Assembly: GCF_023702125.1 (NCBI RefSeq)
Contig: NZ_CP098415.1
Span: 2,480,001-2,544,000, forward strand
DNA from: Halorubrum hochsteinianum
Lineage (GTDB): Archaea; Halobacteriota; Halobacteria; Halobacteriales; Haloferacaceae
Direction: 5' to 3'
DNA: 64,000 nt
The position numbers and the translations under genes are program-made. The notes under the pieces were generated by a model, which saw only the letters and a program-made list of their open reading frames with translations, was not told the DNA's origin and ran no database searches. Shown piece by piece: positions 43,939 through 53,770 of the stretch (within the stretch, counting starts at the first letter, position 1; every line of letters starts with the position of its first letter).

Positions 43939-44877
43939 ATGTCCGTCGCATCGTACCTCGACGACCGGCTCGACCGCGACGTGGACACGGAGAAGCTCAC
44001 GGCGATCCTCGTGTTCATGCTCCCCGGGCTCACCCTGTTCGCCATCTTCTCCGTCGGCCCGATGCTGTACTCGGCCGTCGGGAGCTTCTTCACCTGGGAC
44101 GGGTTCGACATCGCGCAGTTCGCCGGGTTCGAGACGTGGATCGCGACGTTCCAGGACGACGCGATCATCAACTGGAGCAACCTCCTCGCGTTCGAGTACC
44201 CGATGGGGGCGCTCCCGCAGAACATCATCTGGATGGTCGTTCACGTCCCGCTGAGCACGCTGCTCGGCCTCGGGCTCGCGCTGCTTTTTGCCGACCTGCG
44301 CGGCCGGAGCGTCCTCCGCTCGATGGTGTTCCTCGCGTTCACGACCCCGACCGTCGTGATCGGACTCGTGCTGCTGTTCGTCTACGACCCGCAGGCCGGG
44401 ATCTTCAACGGGCTGCTCCGGTCGATCGGACTGGAGTCGCTGGTCCGAAACTGGGTTCAGGAGCCGCAGATAGCGATCTACGCGCTCATCGCGGGCGGCG
44501 TCTGGGTCCAGACCGGCTTCAGCATGCTGCTGTACAGCTCCGCGCTCGCGGGGATCGACCCCGCGCTACTGGAATCCGCTCGCGTCGACGGCGCGGGGCG
44601 GTTCCGCCGGTTCAAGGACATAATTTGGCCGCTCGTCAGGCCCGTGACGGCGGTCGTCGTGATCATGAGCATGATCTGGGTGATCCGGATCTTCGCCATC
44701 GTCTACGCGGCCGGCGGCCCGTCCGGCGGTCCGGGCGGGGTGTTCTCCGTACTCGGTCTGGAGGTGTATCAGGCCGCGTTCTCGACGCCGATCGAGTACA
44801 GCAAGGCGATGGTCGTCGCCCTCATCGAACTCGTGATCGCGCTCCCGATGGCGTGGTACATCGCGTCAATGGACTGA
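43939..44877 (+). CDS. ABC transporter permease, sugar type (MalF-like)
   Basis: A 312-residue integral membrane protein from the ATG at 43939, 4 bases after the ATPase gene. Six hydrophobic segments are visible, starting with LTAILVFMLPGLTLFAIFSV. The EAA loop that docks on the ATPase is LLESARVDGAGRFRRFKDIIWP. It pairs with the second permease to form the channel of a CUT1 importer. Confidence 0.94.
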   Translation: MSVASYLDDRLDRDVDTEKLTAILVFMLPGLTLFAIFSVGPMLYSAVGSFFTWDGFDIAQFAGFETWIATFQDDAIINWSNLLAFEYPMGALPQNIIWMVVHVPLSTLLGLGLALLFADLRGRSVLRSMVFLAFTTPTVVIGLVLLFVYDPQAGIFNGLLRSIGLESLVRNWVQEPQIAIYALIAGGVWVQTGFSMLLYSSALAGIDPALLESARVDGAGRFRRFKDIIWPLVRPVTAVVVIMSMIWVIRIFAIVYAAGGPSGGPGGVFSVLGLEVYQAAFSTPIEYSKAMVVALIELVIALPMAWYIASMD

Positions 44878-44883
44878 CCCACA

Positions 44884-45849
44884 ATGACCGACACACACAA
44901 CGCAGACGACTCGACCGACGCCGACAGCCAGCCGCAGACCGACGGCGGGCGCGTGTACCACGAGCCGCCCGAGACCGCCCCGATCGCCGAGGGGAGCGCC
45001 ATCGAGCGCCTCCGCGCGGCGGTCCCGCGCGGTCCGCGCCTGCTCCGGTACGCGGTCGCCATCGGGGTCGCGTTCCTGTGGCTCGTCCCGCTCGTGGGGC
45101 TGTTCATGGCCTCCGTCCGCCCGCTCGACCAGATCATTCAGGGCTGGTGGAACTTCGAGACGTTCACCGTCACCTTCGAGAACTACGCCCGCGCGTGGAC
45201 GTTCCAGTCCGGCCCGATGCGGCAGGCGATGTGGAACACCGCGATCGTCACGGTCCCGTCCGTGCTGGCCGTGACGCTGCTCGGCACGATGGTCGCGTAC
45301 CCGTTCGCCCGGTTCGACTTCCCGCTGAAGAAGTGGCTGTTCTTCCTGCTCATCGTGGTCATGGCCGCGCCGCCGGAGCTGGTGGCGATGGGCAACTACA
45401 ACACCCTACGGAACACCGGTCTGTTCGACACGTACATGGGGCTCATCCTGGTCCACATCGGCTGGGGGATGGGGTGGGTCGTCATGTTCCTCCGGAACTT
45501 CCTGCTCGGGCTCCCCGAGGAGCTTGAGGAGGCGGCCCGGATCGACGGCGCGTCCCGGTATCAGATCTTCAAGTCGATCGTGTTGCCGTACTCCGCCCCG
45601 GCGCTCGTTTCGGTGGCGGTCATCCAGTTCACGTGGGTGTGGAACTCCTTCTTCTTCCCCCTCGTGTTCATGCGCTCGCGGGAGAACCAGCTCGCGCCGC
45701 AGGTGCTCCCGCTGATGAAGGGCCGCCTCCAGATCGACTGGGGGCTCGTCGCCGCCGGCTCCGTGCTGACGATGATCGTCCCCATCGTCCTGTTCGTCAC
45801 GCTCCAGCGGTACTACAAGCAGGGGATGGTGGCCGCGGTCGCAGACTGA
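44884..45849 (+). CDS. ABC transporter permease, sugar type (MalG-like)
   Basis: A 321-residue membrane protein. A polar 45-residue N-terminal tail precedes six helices (LLRYAVAIGVAFLWLVPLVG is the first). The EAA loop is LEEAARIDGASRYQIFKSIVLP. It follows the first permease by 6 bases, so the ATPase and both permeases form one operon. The operon lacks a binding-protein gene; the likely partner is the lipoprotein gene at 53771-55078. Confidence 0.94.
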   Translation: MTDTHNADDSTDADSQPQTDGGRVYHEPPETAPIAEGSAIERLRAAVPRGPRLLRYAVAIGVAFLWLVPLVGLFMASVRPLDQIIQGWWNFETFTVTFENYARAWTFQSGPMRQAMWNTAIVTVPSVLAVTLLGTMVAYPFARFDFPLKKWLFFLLIVVMAAPPELVAMGNYNTLRNTGLFDTYMGLILVHIGWGMGWVVMFLRNFLLGLPEELEEAARIDGASRYQIFKSIVLPYSAPALVSVAVIQFTWVWNSFFFPLVFMRSRENQLAPQVLPLMKGRLQIDWGLVAAGSVLTMIVPIVLFVTLQRYYKQGMVAAVAD

Positions 45850-45980
45850 GCCGGCTGCGCCGCTCGCCGCTTTTCGCCGCGGACGCGTTCCCACTTCGAG
45901 ACGGGACGAGTCCGCGCGAAACGGGCTTGCGAACTCGCGAGTACCGATCGGCTCCCTGAGCGTCGACGGGGGTCAGCCGA

Positions 45981-46472
45981 TCACCCGTCGGCGAGCCCGG
46001 CCGGCAGGAACGGGGCGATGTCGGTGTGGACGAACCGCACGTACTCGTCGTTCAGTCGCCGACAGAACAGCGCGAACTCGCCGGCCTCTCGGATCGCGTC
46101 GAGCTTGGGCTCCGATCCGCCCGGGTCGTAGTACGCGGGCACCAACACCGCCGTCTCGTTCTCCGGGTCTCGCTCGACGATCAGCAGGTACATCAGTCCG
46201 TCCGCCTCGGCGCGGTACGCCTCAACGGCGGTGAACTCGCACGCCGCGACCGTCGCCTCCAACTCCTCGTACTCGGGGCCGGGGAGGACGACGTCGAGGC
46301 CGGTCCGGGCCGCCGAGTCGACGAGGACGGAGTCGCCCGGATGCAGTTCGAGGGCCGTCCAGCCGCGGTCGCGGTACGTCTCCGCCGTGGCGGCCGTGTC
46401 CGCCATGACGGCCTGCCAGCCCTCGGTCGCGTGGGCATCGAGGGCTGCGTCTGAATCGGGCTTTTCCGACAT
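45981..46472 (-). CDS. Conserved haloarchaeal protein of unknown function
   Basis: A 163-residue acidic soluble protein from the ATG at 46472 ([20 protein letters not shown]). Segments such as [20 protein letters not shown] and [20 protein letters not shown] suggest a mixed alpha/beta fold. No catalytic motif is seen. It is convergent with the sugar permease gene and divergent from the oligopeptide transporter ATPase gene. Upstream in-frame sequence is not protein-like. Confidence 0.75.
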   Translation of the reverse strand: MSEKPDSDAALDAHATEGWQAVMADTAATAETYRDRGWTALELHPGDSVLVDSAARTGLDVVLPGPEYEELEATVAACEFTAVEAYRAEADGLMYLLIVERDPENETAVLVPAYYDPGGSEPKLDAIREAGEFALFCRRLNDEYVRFVHTDIAPFLPAGLADG

Positions 46473-46592
46473 ACGTTGAGGCCCGGTAGCGTGCGAGATA
46501 AACGTTGTCACCCGGCACCGGGATGTTCGGTCACACGAATCCGTGCCAAGTGGGCACAAGCTATTTCTCCGACGGCGAACGTCACTCGGACA

Positions 46593-49319
46593 GTGACGGA
46601 CCTCCTTTCCCTCTCCGGTCTCCGGACGCAGTTCAAGACGAAACGAGGCGCGGTGAAAGCGGTCGACGGCGTCGACCTCACGGTCAAGGAGGGCGAGACG
46701 GTCGGTCTCGTCGGCGAGTCGGGATCCGGGAAGAGCGTCACGGCGCTCTCCGCGATGGACCTCGTGGACAGCCCGGGCGAGATCGTCGACGGCCGCGCGT
46801 CGCTGCGCTCGGCCGACCTCGCCGCCGACCTCGCCGCCGATCACGACGACGCGGTGGTGTCGTATCCGTACGCGCTGATCGACGCCCTCTGGCAGATCGC
46901 CGCAGACCTCCGTGCGGGGAGGGAGATTTCCTCTGCGGGGCGAGAGCTCCGAGGGATCGCCGACGACCTCGCGGACCGGGACGACCCCGCCGGGCTCGCG
47001 GACGCGCTCCGGGGCGTCGCCGGCCGGCTGTCCGACGGAACTACCGAAGACGCCGCGGAAAGGATCACGGACGCGCTGGCGGACGCCGCCGACGGGTTCG
47101 TCTACCTCGACGCCGATGCCCGCGACCAGCTCCGACGCGGGACGCCTGCCAGCGAAATCACCGTCTCCGAGGGGGTGATCGATCTCACGGCGGCACCCGA
47201 GGAGGCGATGCGGAGGATCCGCGGCGGCGAGATGGGCATGATATTTCAGGACCCGATGACGTCGCTCAACCCGGCGGTGACCGTCGGGGAACAGGTGGCG
47301 GAGTCGCTCCGACTACACCGGTACGGGGGCCGCAAACGGGACACGTGGCTCAACGCGGTCCGGGAAATCCTCCCGAAGATCGGCGGCCGGGAGTTCGACG
47401 ACGAAATAGTCGACGACGTCGTCGACATCCTCACCGACGTGGGGATCCCGGAGGCGACATCGCGGCTCGAAGAGTATCCGCACGAGTTCTCCGGCGGGAT
47501 GCGCCAACGGGTCCTCATCGCGATCGCGTTAGCGTGTCAGCCCGACCTGCTCATCGCCGACGAGCCGACCACGGCGCTCGACGTCACGATACAGGCCCAG
47601 ATCTTGGACCTGATCGACGACCTCCAAGACGAGTTCGGGATGTCCGTTCTGATGATCACCCACGACCTCGGCGTGGTCGCGGAGACCTGCGACCGAGTCG
47701 CGGTGATGTACGCGGGAGAGATCGTCGAGGAGGGGCCGGTCGAGGAGATATTCCACGACCCCAGCCACCCGTACACCTACACCCTCTTGGAGTCGATTCC
47801 GACCGAAGAGAAAGAGCGGCTCACACCGATCGAGGGAAACGTCCCCGACCTCATCGACATGCCCGACGGGTGCCACTTCGCGGACCGCTGTCCGTGGGCC
47901 CGGCCGGACTGCCGGACGGGGGAGATCCCGTTCCTCCAGCACGGTGGGACAGACGTCGACCATCGGTCGAAATGTATTCTGCCGGAGTTCGACGAGAGCG
48001 AGTACGGCGCTGATGGCGTCTCGTCGGCGACGAACCGTGAGATCGGCGAGCCGCTCGTGCGGCTCGACGGGATGCGGAAGTACTACGAGCAGGAGACGGG
48101 CCTCTTGAGCCGGGTGTTCGGGAGTTCGCCGAGCGTCCGCGCCGTCGACGGTATCGACCTCGACGTTCGTGCCGGGGAGACGCTCGGGCTCGTCGGCGAG
48201 TCCGGCTGCGGGAAGTCGACGGCCGGACGCGCGCTCCTCCACCTCGACCCGCCGACCGACGGGACGGTCGTGTTCGCGGGCGAGGACTTGGGCGACCTCT
48301 CGAAGACCGAACTCCGAGAGAAGCGCAAGGACATGCAGATGGTGTTTCAAGATCCCATGTCGAGTCTCGACCCGCGGATGACCGTCGGACAGACTGTCAT
48401 GGAGCCGCTGAAGATCCACGACCTCGCCGAGGGCCGCCGACGGGAGCGCGTCTTCGAACTGCTCGACGAGGTGGGTCTCGACCGGAGCCAGTACGGTCGG
48501 TACCCGCACGAACTCTCCGGCGGGCAGCGCCAGCGGGTCGGCATCGCGCGGGCACTCGCCGTCGACCCCGACTTCATCGTCGCGGACGAGCCGGTCTCCG
48601 CGCTCGATGTCTCCGTACAGGCGCAGATCATCAACCTGATGCGGGACCTCCAGGCTGAGTACGGGTTGACGTATCTGTTCATCGCCCACGACCTCTCGGT
48701 GGTGCGGCACATCTCCGACCGCGTCGCGGTGATGTACCTCGGCGAGATCGTCGAGATCGCCGCGACGGATGAGCTGTTCGCCGGGCCGAAACACCCGTAC
48801 ACGAACGCGTTGCTGTCGGCGATTCCGGAGCCGGACCCGCTCGCCGAGACCGAGGACCGGACCATCCTCGAAGGCGACGTGCCCTCGCCGATCAACCCCC
48901 CGAGCGGCTGTCACTTCCGCACGCGGTGCCCGGCTGTCATTCCGCCAGACGACCTCGAAATCGATCAGGAGCGCTACCGAGAGGTCATGTTCTATCGACA
49001 GCGGGTCGAGACGCGAAATATCGACCTCGCGGCGATGCGGGAGCGAGCGAGCGACGCCGGCTCTCAGGGGGGTGTCGCCGCCGACGGCGGGAACAACTTC
49101 GACACGGCGATGCGGGCGGAGTTCTTCGACGGTCCGCTGTCGGGACCGGCCGGAGACGCCGTCGCGGAGTCGTTCGACGCGCTGGCCGACGGCGACTGGG
49201 AGCGCGCCGAGCGCGTCCTCGGCGAGACCTTCGAGAGCGTCTGCGAGCGGAGCGATCCCGCGCTGGGCGACGCCGACCACCCCGCGGCGTGTCACCTGTT
49301 CGGCGACGACGACGACTGA
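46593..49319 (+). CDS. Fused dipeptide/oligopeptide ABC ATPase (two nucleotide-binding domains) with insertion
   Basis: A 908-residue fusion of OppD- and OppF-like ATPases from GTG 46593. The N-terminal half has Walker A GESGSGKS (41-48), [11 protein letters not shown] (about 217), signature [10 protein letters not shown] and Walker [13 protein letters not shown]. The second half repeats these with [35 protein letters not shown] and [12 protein letters not shown]. Both halves keep the C-terminal Cys-rich tail of peptide ATPases ([14 protein letters not shown] and CHFRTRCP). An extra, mainly helical stretch of roughly 115 residues (about 75-195) sits between Walker A and the Q loop of the first domain. 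The final 90 residues are an extra tail. Confidence 0.92.
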   Translation: MTDLLSLSGLRTQFKTKRGAVKAVDGVDLTVKEGETVGLVGESGSGKSVTALSAMDLVDSPGEIVDGRASLRSADLAADLAADHDDAVVSYPYALIDALWQIAADLRAGREISSAGRELRGIADDLADRDDPAGLADALRGVAGRLSDGTTEDAAERITDALADAADGFVYLDADARDQLRRGTPASEITVSEGVIDLTAAPEEAMRRIRGGEMGMIFQDPMTSLNPAVTVGEQVAESLRLHRYGGRKRDTWLNAVREILPKIGGREFDDEIVDDVVDILTDVGIPEATSRLEEYPHEFSGGMRQRVLIAIALACQPDLLIADEPTTALDVTIQAQILDLIDDLQDEFGMSVLMITHDLGVVAETCDRVAVMYAGEIVEEGPVEEIFHDPSHPYTYTLLESIPTEEKERLTPIEGNVPDLIDMPDGCHFADRCPWARPDCRTGEIPFLQHGGTDVDHRSKCILPEFDESEYGADGVSSATNREIGEPLVRLDGMRKYYEQETGLLSRVFGSSPSVRAVDGIDLDVRAGETLGLVGESGCGKSTAGRALLHLDPPTDGTVVFAGEDLGDLSKTELREKRKDMQMVFQDPMSSLDPRMTVGQTVMEPLKIHDLAEGRRRERVFELLDEVGLDRSQYGRYPHELSGGQRQRVGIARALAVDPDFIVADEPVSALDVSVQAQIINLMRDLQAEYGLTYLFIAHDLSVVRHISDRVAVMYLGEIVEIAATDELFAGPKHPYTNALLSAIPEPDPLAETEDRTILEGDVPSPINPPSGCHFRTRCPAVIPPDDLEIDQERYREVMFYRQRVETRNIDLAAMRERASDAGSQGGVAADGGNNFDTAMRAEFFDGPLSGPAGDAVAESFDALADGDWERAERVLGETFESVCERSDPALGDADHPAACHLFGDDDD

Positions 49320-49390
49320 GGCCGGGAGAACCCGGGAAAACGCCCTCCGAGCCGCTGACACATCCTGCCGACGCCCGTTCGTCCGGTACT

Positions 49391-49401
49391 GTTATTTATG
49401 T
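49391..49401 (+). promoter_or_regulatory. TATA box of the peptide-binding protein gene
   Basis: The run gttatttatgt is centred about 26 bases before the ATG at 49422. This spacing supports a leaderless transcript starting at or next to 49422, and it argues against the in-frame ATG at 49398, which overlaps the box itself. Confidence 0.6.
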
Positions 49402-49421
49402 TGCTGTTAGTAGACATATCC

Positions 49422-51062
49422 ATGTCTGGTAATAACAACCAGGTATCCCGGCGAAGCTTCCTGAAAGCCGCCGGGAGCGCGACGGTCGCTACGGCCGCAA
49501 CGAGCACGCTCGCCGGTTGTGCGGGCGGAGGCGGGAGCGAGGGCGGGACGCTCAGGTACGGGCGGAGCGCTCACTCGGAGACTCTCGACCCGCAGAACAC
49601 GACGAGCGGTGAGGTCTCGAAGGTCACGAACCAGATATACGACGGGCTCATCGACTTCGAGCCGGGCGAAGCGGCCATCACCGAGTCGCTCGCGACCGAC
49701 TGGTCGATGGACGGCACCGAAGTCACTCTCACACTACGTGAGGACGCCCAGTTCGACGACGGCACGGAGTTCACCGCCGCCGACTTTATCGCCACGTACC
49801 GGCGGTTTACGGACGAGGACTACGAGTACTACTTCGAGGAGGGATCCGCCTACGGTCCGTTCACGCTCGGAAACTGGATCGACTCCGTAGAGGCCGACGG
49901 CGACTACACGCTCAACGTCACGCTCACCCAGCCGTACGCGCCGTTCCTCCGAAACCTCGCGATGTTCGCGGCGGTGGTCCTCTCGCAGGACGACATTGAG
50001 AGCGGCTTCGACTTCAACGGTGACGCCAACGGGACCGGACCGTTCCAGTTGGACGAACTCGACAACGCGAACGGTCGCATCCGGCTGACTCCGAACGAAA
50101 ACTACTGGGGTGAGGGCCCGCAGGTCGGTGAACTCCTGTTCATCGAACGTGGACAGAACTCCACTCGGGCACAGGCGTTGGTAGAGGAGGAACTCGAGAT
50201 CATCGATAACCTCGATCCGTCGACGATCAGCACCGTCGAGAACGCCGACAGCGCGGAGGTCGTCAGCGGTCAGGGGATCAACATCGGGTACATGGTGTTC
50301 AACCAGTCCCGCGTCGAGGCGTTCCGCGACGCCCGGGTCCGGCAGGCGATCAGCTACGCCGTCGACACGCAGTCGATCGTCGAAGAGGTCTACGACGGGA
50401 TCGCGACGCAGGCCGACCAGCCGTGTCCGCCGGCGCTGTTCGGCCACAACGACGACATCGACCCCTATCCGCAGGACCTCGATCAGGCGCAGAGCCTGCT
50501 GGAGGAGGCCGGCTACGGAGACGGCTTCTCGTTCCAGCTCACGACGTTCCAGAACGCGCGCGGCTACAACCCCGCCCCGCTCCCCACCGCGGAGACGATC
50601 CGGACCAACCTCGGCGAGATCGGCATCGAGGTCGAGATCGACGACCGTCAGTTCTCCGACTACCTGACCTACACCGGAGAGGGCAACCACGACGCCTCGC
50701 TGTCCGGGTGGTACACGGACAACGCCGACCCGGACAACTTCTACTACGTGCTGCTCCACCCGCAGGTGGAGTCTCCGGAAGGACAGGACTGGGTGGACTG
50801 GGAGACAGAGGGGTTCAACACCTCGAACCGCGCGGCGTGGGCGAATCAGGAGTACATGGACCTCATCGAGGAGGCCCAGCGGACGGCCGACCAGGACGCC
50901 CGGGCGGACCTCTACCACGAGGCGGCGCAGATCGCTCGCGACGAGGCCCCGTGGGTGTACATCGACTACGCCGACGAGATCCGCGGCGTGGGGACGTCCG
51001 TGAGCAACTACACGGTGTCGGCGATCGGCGGCCCGCACCTCCACCTCGTCGAAGTGGAGTGA
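49422..51062 (+). CDS. Peptide-binding lipoprotein of an ABC importer (SBP family 5)
   Basis: A 546-residue extracellular solute-binding protein from the ATG at 49422. The signal has RRSFLKAAGSATVATAATST and lipobox LAGC, so it is exported by Tat and lipid-anchored. The mature part shows family 5 features: GRSAHSETLDPQNTTSGEVS, TLREDAQFDDGTEFTAADF and VRQAISYAVDTQSIVEEVYDG. It lies between the fused ATPase and the two permeases and completes a dipeptide/oligopeptide importer. The actual ligand could be a peptide, nickel chelate or other compound. Confidence 0.94.
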   Translation: MSGNNNQVSRRSFLKAAGSATVATAATSTLAGCAGGGGSEGGTLRYGRSAHSETLDPQNTTSGEVSKVTNQIYDGLIDFEPGEAAITESLATDWSMDGTEVTLTLREDAQFDDGTEFTAADFIATYRRFTDEDYEYYFEEGSAYGPFTLGNWIDSVEADGDYTLNVTLTQPYAPFLRNLAMFAAVVLSQDDIESGFDFNGDANGTGPFQLDELDNANGRIRLTPNENYWGEGPQVGELLFIERGQNSTRAQALVEEELEIIDNLDPSTISTVENADSAEVVSGQGINIGYMVFNQSRVEAFRDARVRQAISYAVDTQSIVEEVYDGIATQADQPCPPALFGHNDDIDPYPQDLDQAQSLLEEAGYGDGFSFQLTTFQNARGYNPAPLPTAETIRTNLGEIGIEVEIDDRQFSDYLTYTGEGNHDASLSGWYTDNADPDNFYYVLLHPQVESPEGQDWVDWETEGFNTSNRAAWANQEYMDLIEEAQRTADQDARADLYHEAAQIARDEAPWVYIDYADEIRGVGTSVSNYTVSAIGGPHLHLVEVE

Positions 51063-51131
51063 CGGCCGCATGGGAGGAACGACCCCGGCGACGGGAAGTT
51101 TTTAGACGTTTGAAAATACGGGTTCCTGTAC

Positions 51132-52145
51132 ATGGTATCGAAGCGATTCGTCGCGAAACGAGTCCTGTTGTTGGGGCCGGTGTTGTTCGGCGTCGCGACG
51201 GTCGTCTTCGCGATCCTCCACCTCTCTCCCGGCGATCCCGCGTTGACCATTGCGGGCGAGCGTGCGAGCCAGGAGTTCGTCGAGGAGGTCCGCTCGAACC
51301 TCGGGTTGGACGACCCGCTCTGGGAGCAGTACCTGCGGTTCCTTCGGGAGACGGCCTCGCTCCAGTTCGGCCAGTCCTATCAGATCCAGCGCGGAACGCC
51401 GGTCAGTTCCATCCTCGTGAACCGCCTGCCGATCACCATCGAACTGGCCGTTCTCGGTCAGATCGCGGGGCTGTCGTTCGGCCTCCCGCTCGGAATCCTG
51501 AGCGCGGTGAAACAGGACACGCTGACCGATCACTTCACTCGCGTCGGCGCGCTCGCCGGCATCAGCGTCCCGATCTACTGGAGCGGCCCGCTGCTGATCC
51601 TGCTCTTCGCTCAGATACTCGGGGTGCTCCCGACGAGCGGGCGGATCTCGTCGTCGTACTTCGTCGACACCACGACCGGACTGATCCTCGTGGACACCCT
51701 GCTTGAGGGGAACGTGGAGGCGTTCCGGTCCGCGGCCACTCACCTGCTGATGCCCGTCGTCGTGCTCGGCATCTACTCGATGGCGTTCATCTCCCGGATG
51801 ATGCGTTCCTCGATGCTCGAAGTCATCCGCCAGGACTACATGCGGACGGCGCGCGCGAAGGGCCAAGGCGCGAAGATCACCGTCATGAAACACGGGCTCC
51901 GGAACGCGTTTATTCCGGTCATCACCATCATCGGCATCCAGTTCGGGTCGCTCCTCGGCGGGTCGGTCCTGACGGAGACGGTCTTCGAGATAAACGGGAT
52001 CGGGACTCTCCTCGTCACCGCCATCGAACAGAGCGACTACCCGGTCGTACAGGCCACCGTCCTCGTCTTCGCGTTCATGTACACGCTCGTGAACCTCTTC
52101 GTGGACATCACCTACTCGGTTCTGGACCCCCGGATCGACCAATGA
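51132..52145 (+). CDS. dppB: Peptide ABC transporter permease, DppB type
   Basis: A 337-residue membrane protein with the DppB topology: one N-terminal helix (VLLLGPVLFGVATVVFAILHL), the conserved LSPGDPA, and a core with RSSMLEVIRQDYMRTARAKG, the EAA loop that contacts the ATPase. It starts 69 bases after the binding-protein gene, with a TATA-like gtttttagac in the gap, so it may have its own promoter. It overlaps the next permease by four bases. Confidence 0.94.
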   Translation: MVSKRFVAKRVLLLGPVLFGVATVVFAILHLSPGDPALTIAGERASQEFVEEVRSNLGLDDPLWEQYLRFLRETASLQFGQSYQIQRGTPVSSILVNRLPITIELAVLGQIAGLSFGLPLGILSAVKQDTLTDHFTRVGALAGISVPIYWSGPLLILLFAQILGVLPTSGRISSSYFVDTTTGLILVDTLLEGNVEAFRSAATHLLMPVVVLGIYSMAFISRMMRSSMLEVIRQDYMRTARAKGQGAKITVMKHGLRNAFIPVITIIGIQFGSLLGGSVLTETVFEINGIGTLLVTAIEQSDYPVVQATVLVFAFMYTLVNLFVDITYSVLDPRIDQ

Positions 52146-53062
52146 ACACCGAAACACCACAGTCGTCGGACGTCGAACGGAACGTCGTCGAGCGCCTCCG
52201 CGCCAGTCCGTTCCTTCAGGAACTGCTCTCGAACCGAATCGCCGTGTTCGGACTGTTGATCATCGGGACGATGTTCGCGGTGGCGATCTACGCCCGACTC
52301 ACGTACGACCTCGACGCGATCGTCGACACGATGTTCAACGCGAACCCGACCCAGGCGGCACCCAGCGCGGAGTTCTGGTTCGGGACCGACGGGCAGGCGC
52401 GCGACGTCTTCCCCCGGGTGCTGTACGGTGCCTGGTACGCGCTGAAGTTCGGGACCGCGACGGTGTTGGCCTCGACGGTCCTCGGGATCGCGGCCGGGAT
52501 CGTCGCGGCGTACTACGGCGACCTGACCGACAACGTCATCATGCGGACGATGGACGTGCTGCTGTCGTTCCCCTCGCTCCTGCTGGCGCTCGCGCTCGTC
52601 ACCATCTTCCCGGAGTCGCTGGGACTGTGGCGCGCCGTCGCCGCGCTCACGCTCGTGTACACGCCGCGGTTCGCTCGCGTCGTCCGCGGCGCGGCGCTGA
52701 AGGTCTTAGAGGACGAGTACATCGACGCGACGTACGCGCTCGGGGCGACGGACCCACGGCTCCTGATCCGGCACGTGCTCCCGAACTGCCTGGCACCGAT
52801 CACCGTCCAGTCGACCCTGAACTACGGCCTCGCGATCATCGACATCGCCGCCCTGTCGTTCCTCGGATTCGGCGCGAGCCCCGGCGACCCGTCGTGGGGA
52901 ATGATGCTCTCGGAGGGGGTCGAACGGGGGCTGTTCTCGGGCGCGTGGTGGTGGTCGTTCTTCCCCGGACTGTTCCTCGCGCTCACCGTGCTGGGGTTCA
53001 ACCTCCTCGGCGACGGGATGCGCGACGCGCTGGACCCGCGGATGCGAGACACCGTTGACTGA
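52142..53062 (+). CDS. dppC: Peptide ABC transporter permease, DppC type
   Basis: A 306-residue membrane protein with the DppC topology. The N-terminal cytoplasmic tail is followed by LSNRIAVFGLLIIGTMFAVA, the central GTDGQARDVFPRVLYGAWYA, the EAA loop LKVLEDEYIDATYALGATDP and the C-terminal LTVLGFNLLGDGMRDALDP. It overlaps dppB at ATGA and forms the channel with it. Confidence 0.95.
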   Translation: MNTETPQSSDVERNVVERLRASPFLQELLSNRIAVFGLLIIGTMFAVAIYARLTYDLDAIVDTMFNANPTQAAPSAEFWFGTDGQARDVFPRVLYGAWYALKFGTATVLASTVLGIAAGIVAAYYGDLTDNVIMRTMDVLLSFPSLLLALALVTIFPESLGLWRAVAALTLVYTPRFARVVRGAALKVLEDEYIDATYALGATDPRLLIRHVLPNCLAPITVQSTLNYGLAIIDIAALSFLGFGASPGDPSWGMMLSEGVERGLFSGAWWWSFFPGLFLALTVLGFNLLGDGMRDALDPRMRDTVD

Positions 53063-53429
53063 CTCCTCGCTCCCGGTCTCGCGGTCCCGGCGCGCGCGCT
53101 ACCGGGCGCTGGTCCTCGGCGCGGCTCGGTGGGCAGGGACCGGTGCCGCGATTGGGGTCGTCGTCTCGATGGGGCTGCTCGCGTTCCGACCGCCGAAACC
53201 GGCCACGGACACGTCGTTCGCGCTCGGGGCGCTGGTCCTCGGGTTCGGCGTCACCGCGTGGTCGTCGGCAGTCGGTCTCGGTCGGACCATCGAGGGGCTC
53301 CAAGCGCGCCTCGACGTCGCCTCCGACTGGACGGAGGCGAGCGCACGCGAGGCGTTCTTCGTGGTGTCGTGGACGGGGACCGGGTGGGCCGTCGCCGCCA
53401 CGTTGACCTCAATCGCGCTCGGCGTGTAG
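53055..53429 (+). CDS. Small membrane protein, TTG start, coupled to dppC
   Basis: A 124-residue protein. The best start is TTG 53055, which overlaps the end of dppC by eight bases. Two hydrophobic pairs are visible (WAGTGAAIGVVVSMGLLAF, FALGALVLGFGVTAWSSAVGL and a last one, FFVVSWTGTGWAVAATLTS). Its tight overlap suggests cotranscription with the peptide importer, but there is no known accessory subunit of this kind. Function is unknown. Confidence 0.6.
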   Translation: MTDSSLPVSRSRRARYRALVLGAARWAGTGAAIGVVVSMGLLAFRPPKPATDTSFALGALVLGFGVTAWSSAVGLGRTIEGLQARLDVASDWTEASAREAFFVVSWTGTGWAVAATLTSIALGV

Positions 53430-53462
53430 CCGCCGTGAAAATCCGACCGCGGGTCCCCCGCC

Positions 53463-53768
53463 TCAGTACGGCAGCACGCCCGTCACGGTGCCGAGCAGCG
53501 CGACGCCGATCGCGAGCGCCTGCGCGACGAAGAACGCCTTCGAGGAGGCCCAGCCGAAGTACAGCAGCGTCGCCGTCGGGATCGCGCCGATGACGGCCGG
53601 CCAGAACCCCATCGTGAACAGGATCGCGAGCAGGCCGGTGGTCGCGAGGATGAGCACGTCCATCCCGAGCGAGACGAGGTTGCGGCGGCGCAGCTCCTCG
53701 GGGTCGAACATCCGCGCGAGCGACCCGCGCCGGTCGCTCCGGTCGTCCGCCGTCGAAGTCGACTCCAT
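53463..53768 (-). CDS. Small membrane protein downstream of the sugar-binding lipoprotein
   Basis: A 101-residue protein with a polar N-terminus (DDRSDRRGSLARMFDPEELRRR) and two or three helices (LGMDVLILATTGLLAILFTMG, FWPAVIGAIPTATLLYFGW, AQALAIGVALLGTVTGVLPY). Its ATG is 2 bases after the stop of the binding-protein gene, so the two form an operon. Function is unknown; a partner of the sugar importer is possible. Confidence 0.72.
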   Translation of the reverse strand: MESTSTADDRSDRRGSLARMFDPEELRRRNLVSLGMDVLILATTGLLAILFTMGFWPAVIGAIPTATLLYFGWASSKAFFVAQALAIGVALLGTVTGVLPY

Positions 53769-53770
53769 CG

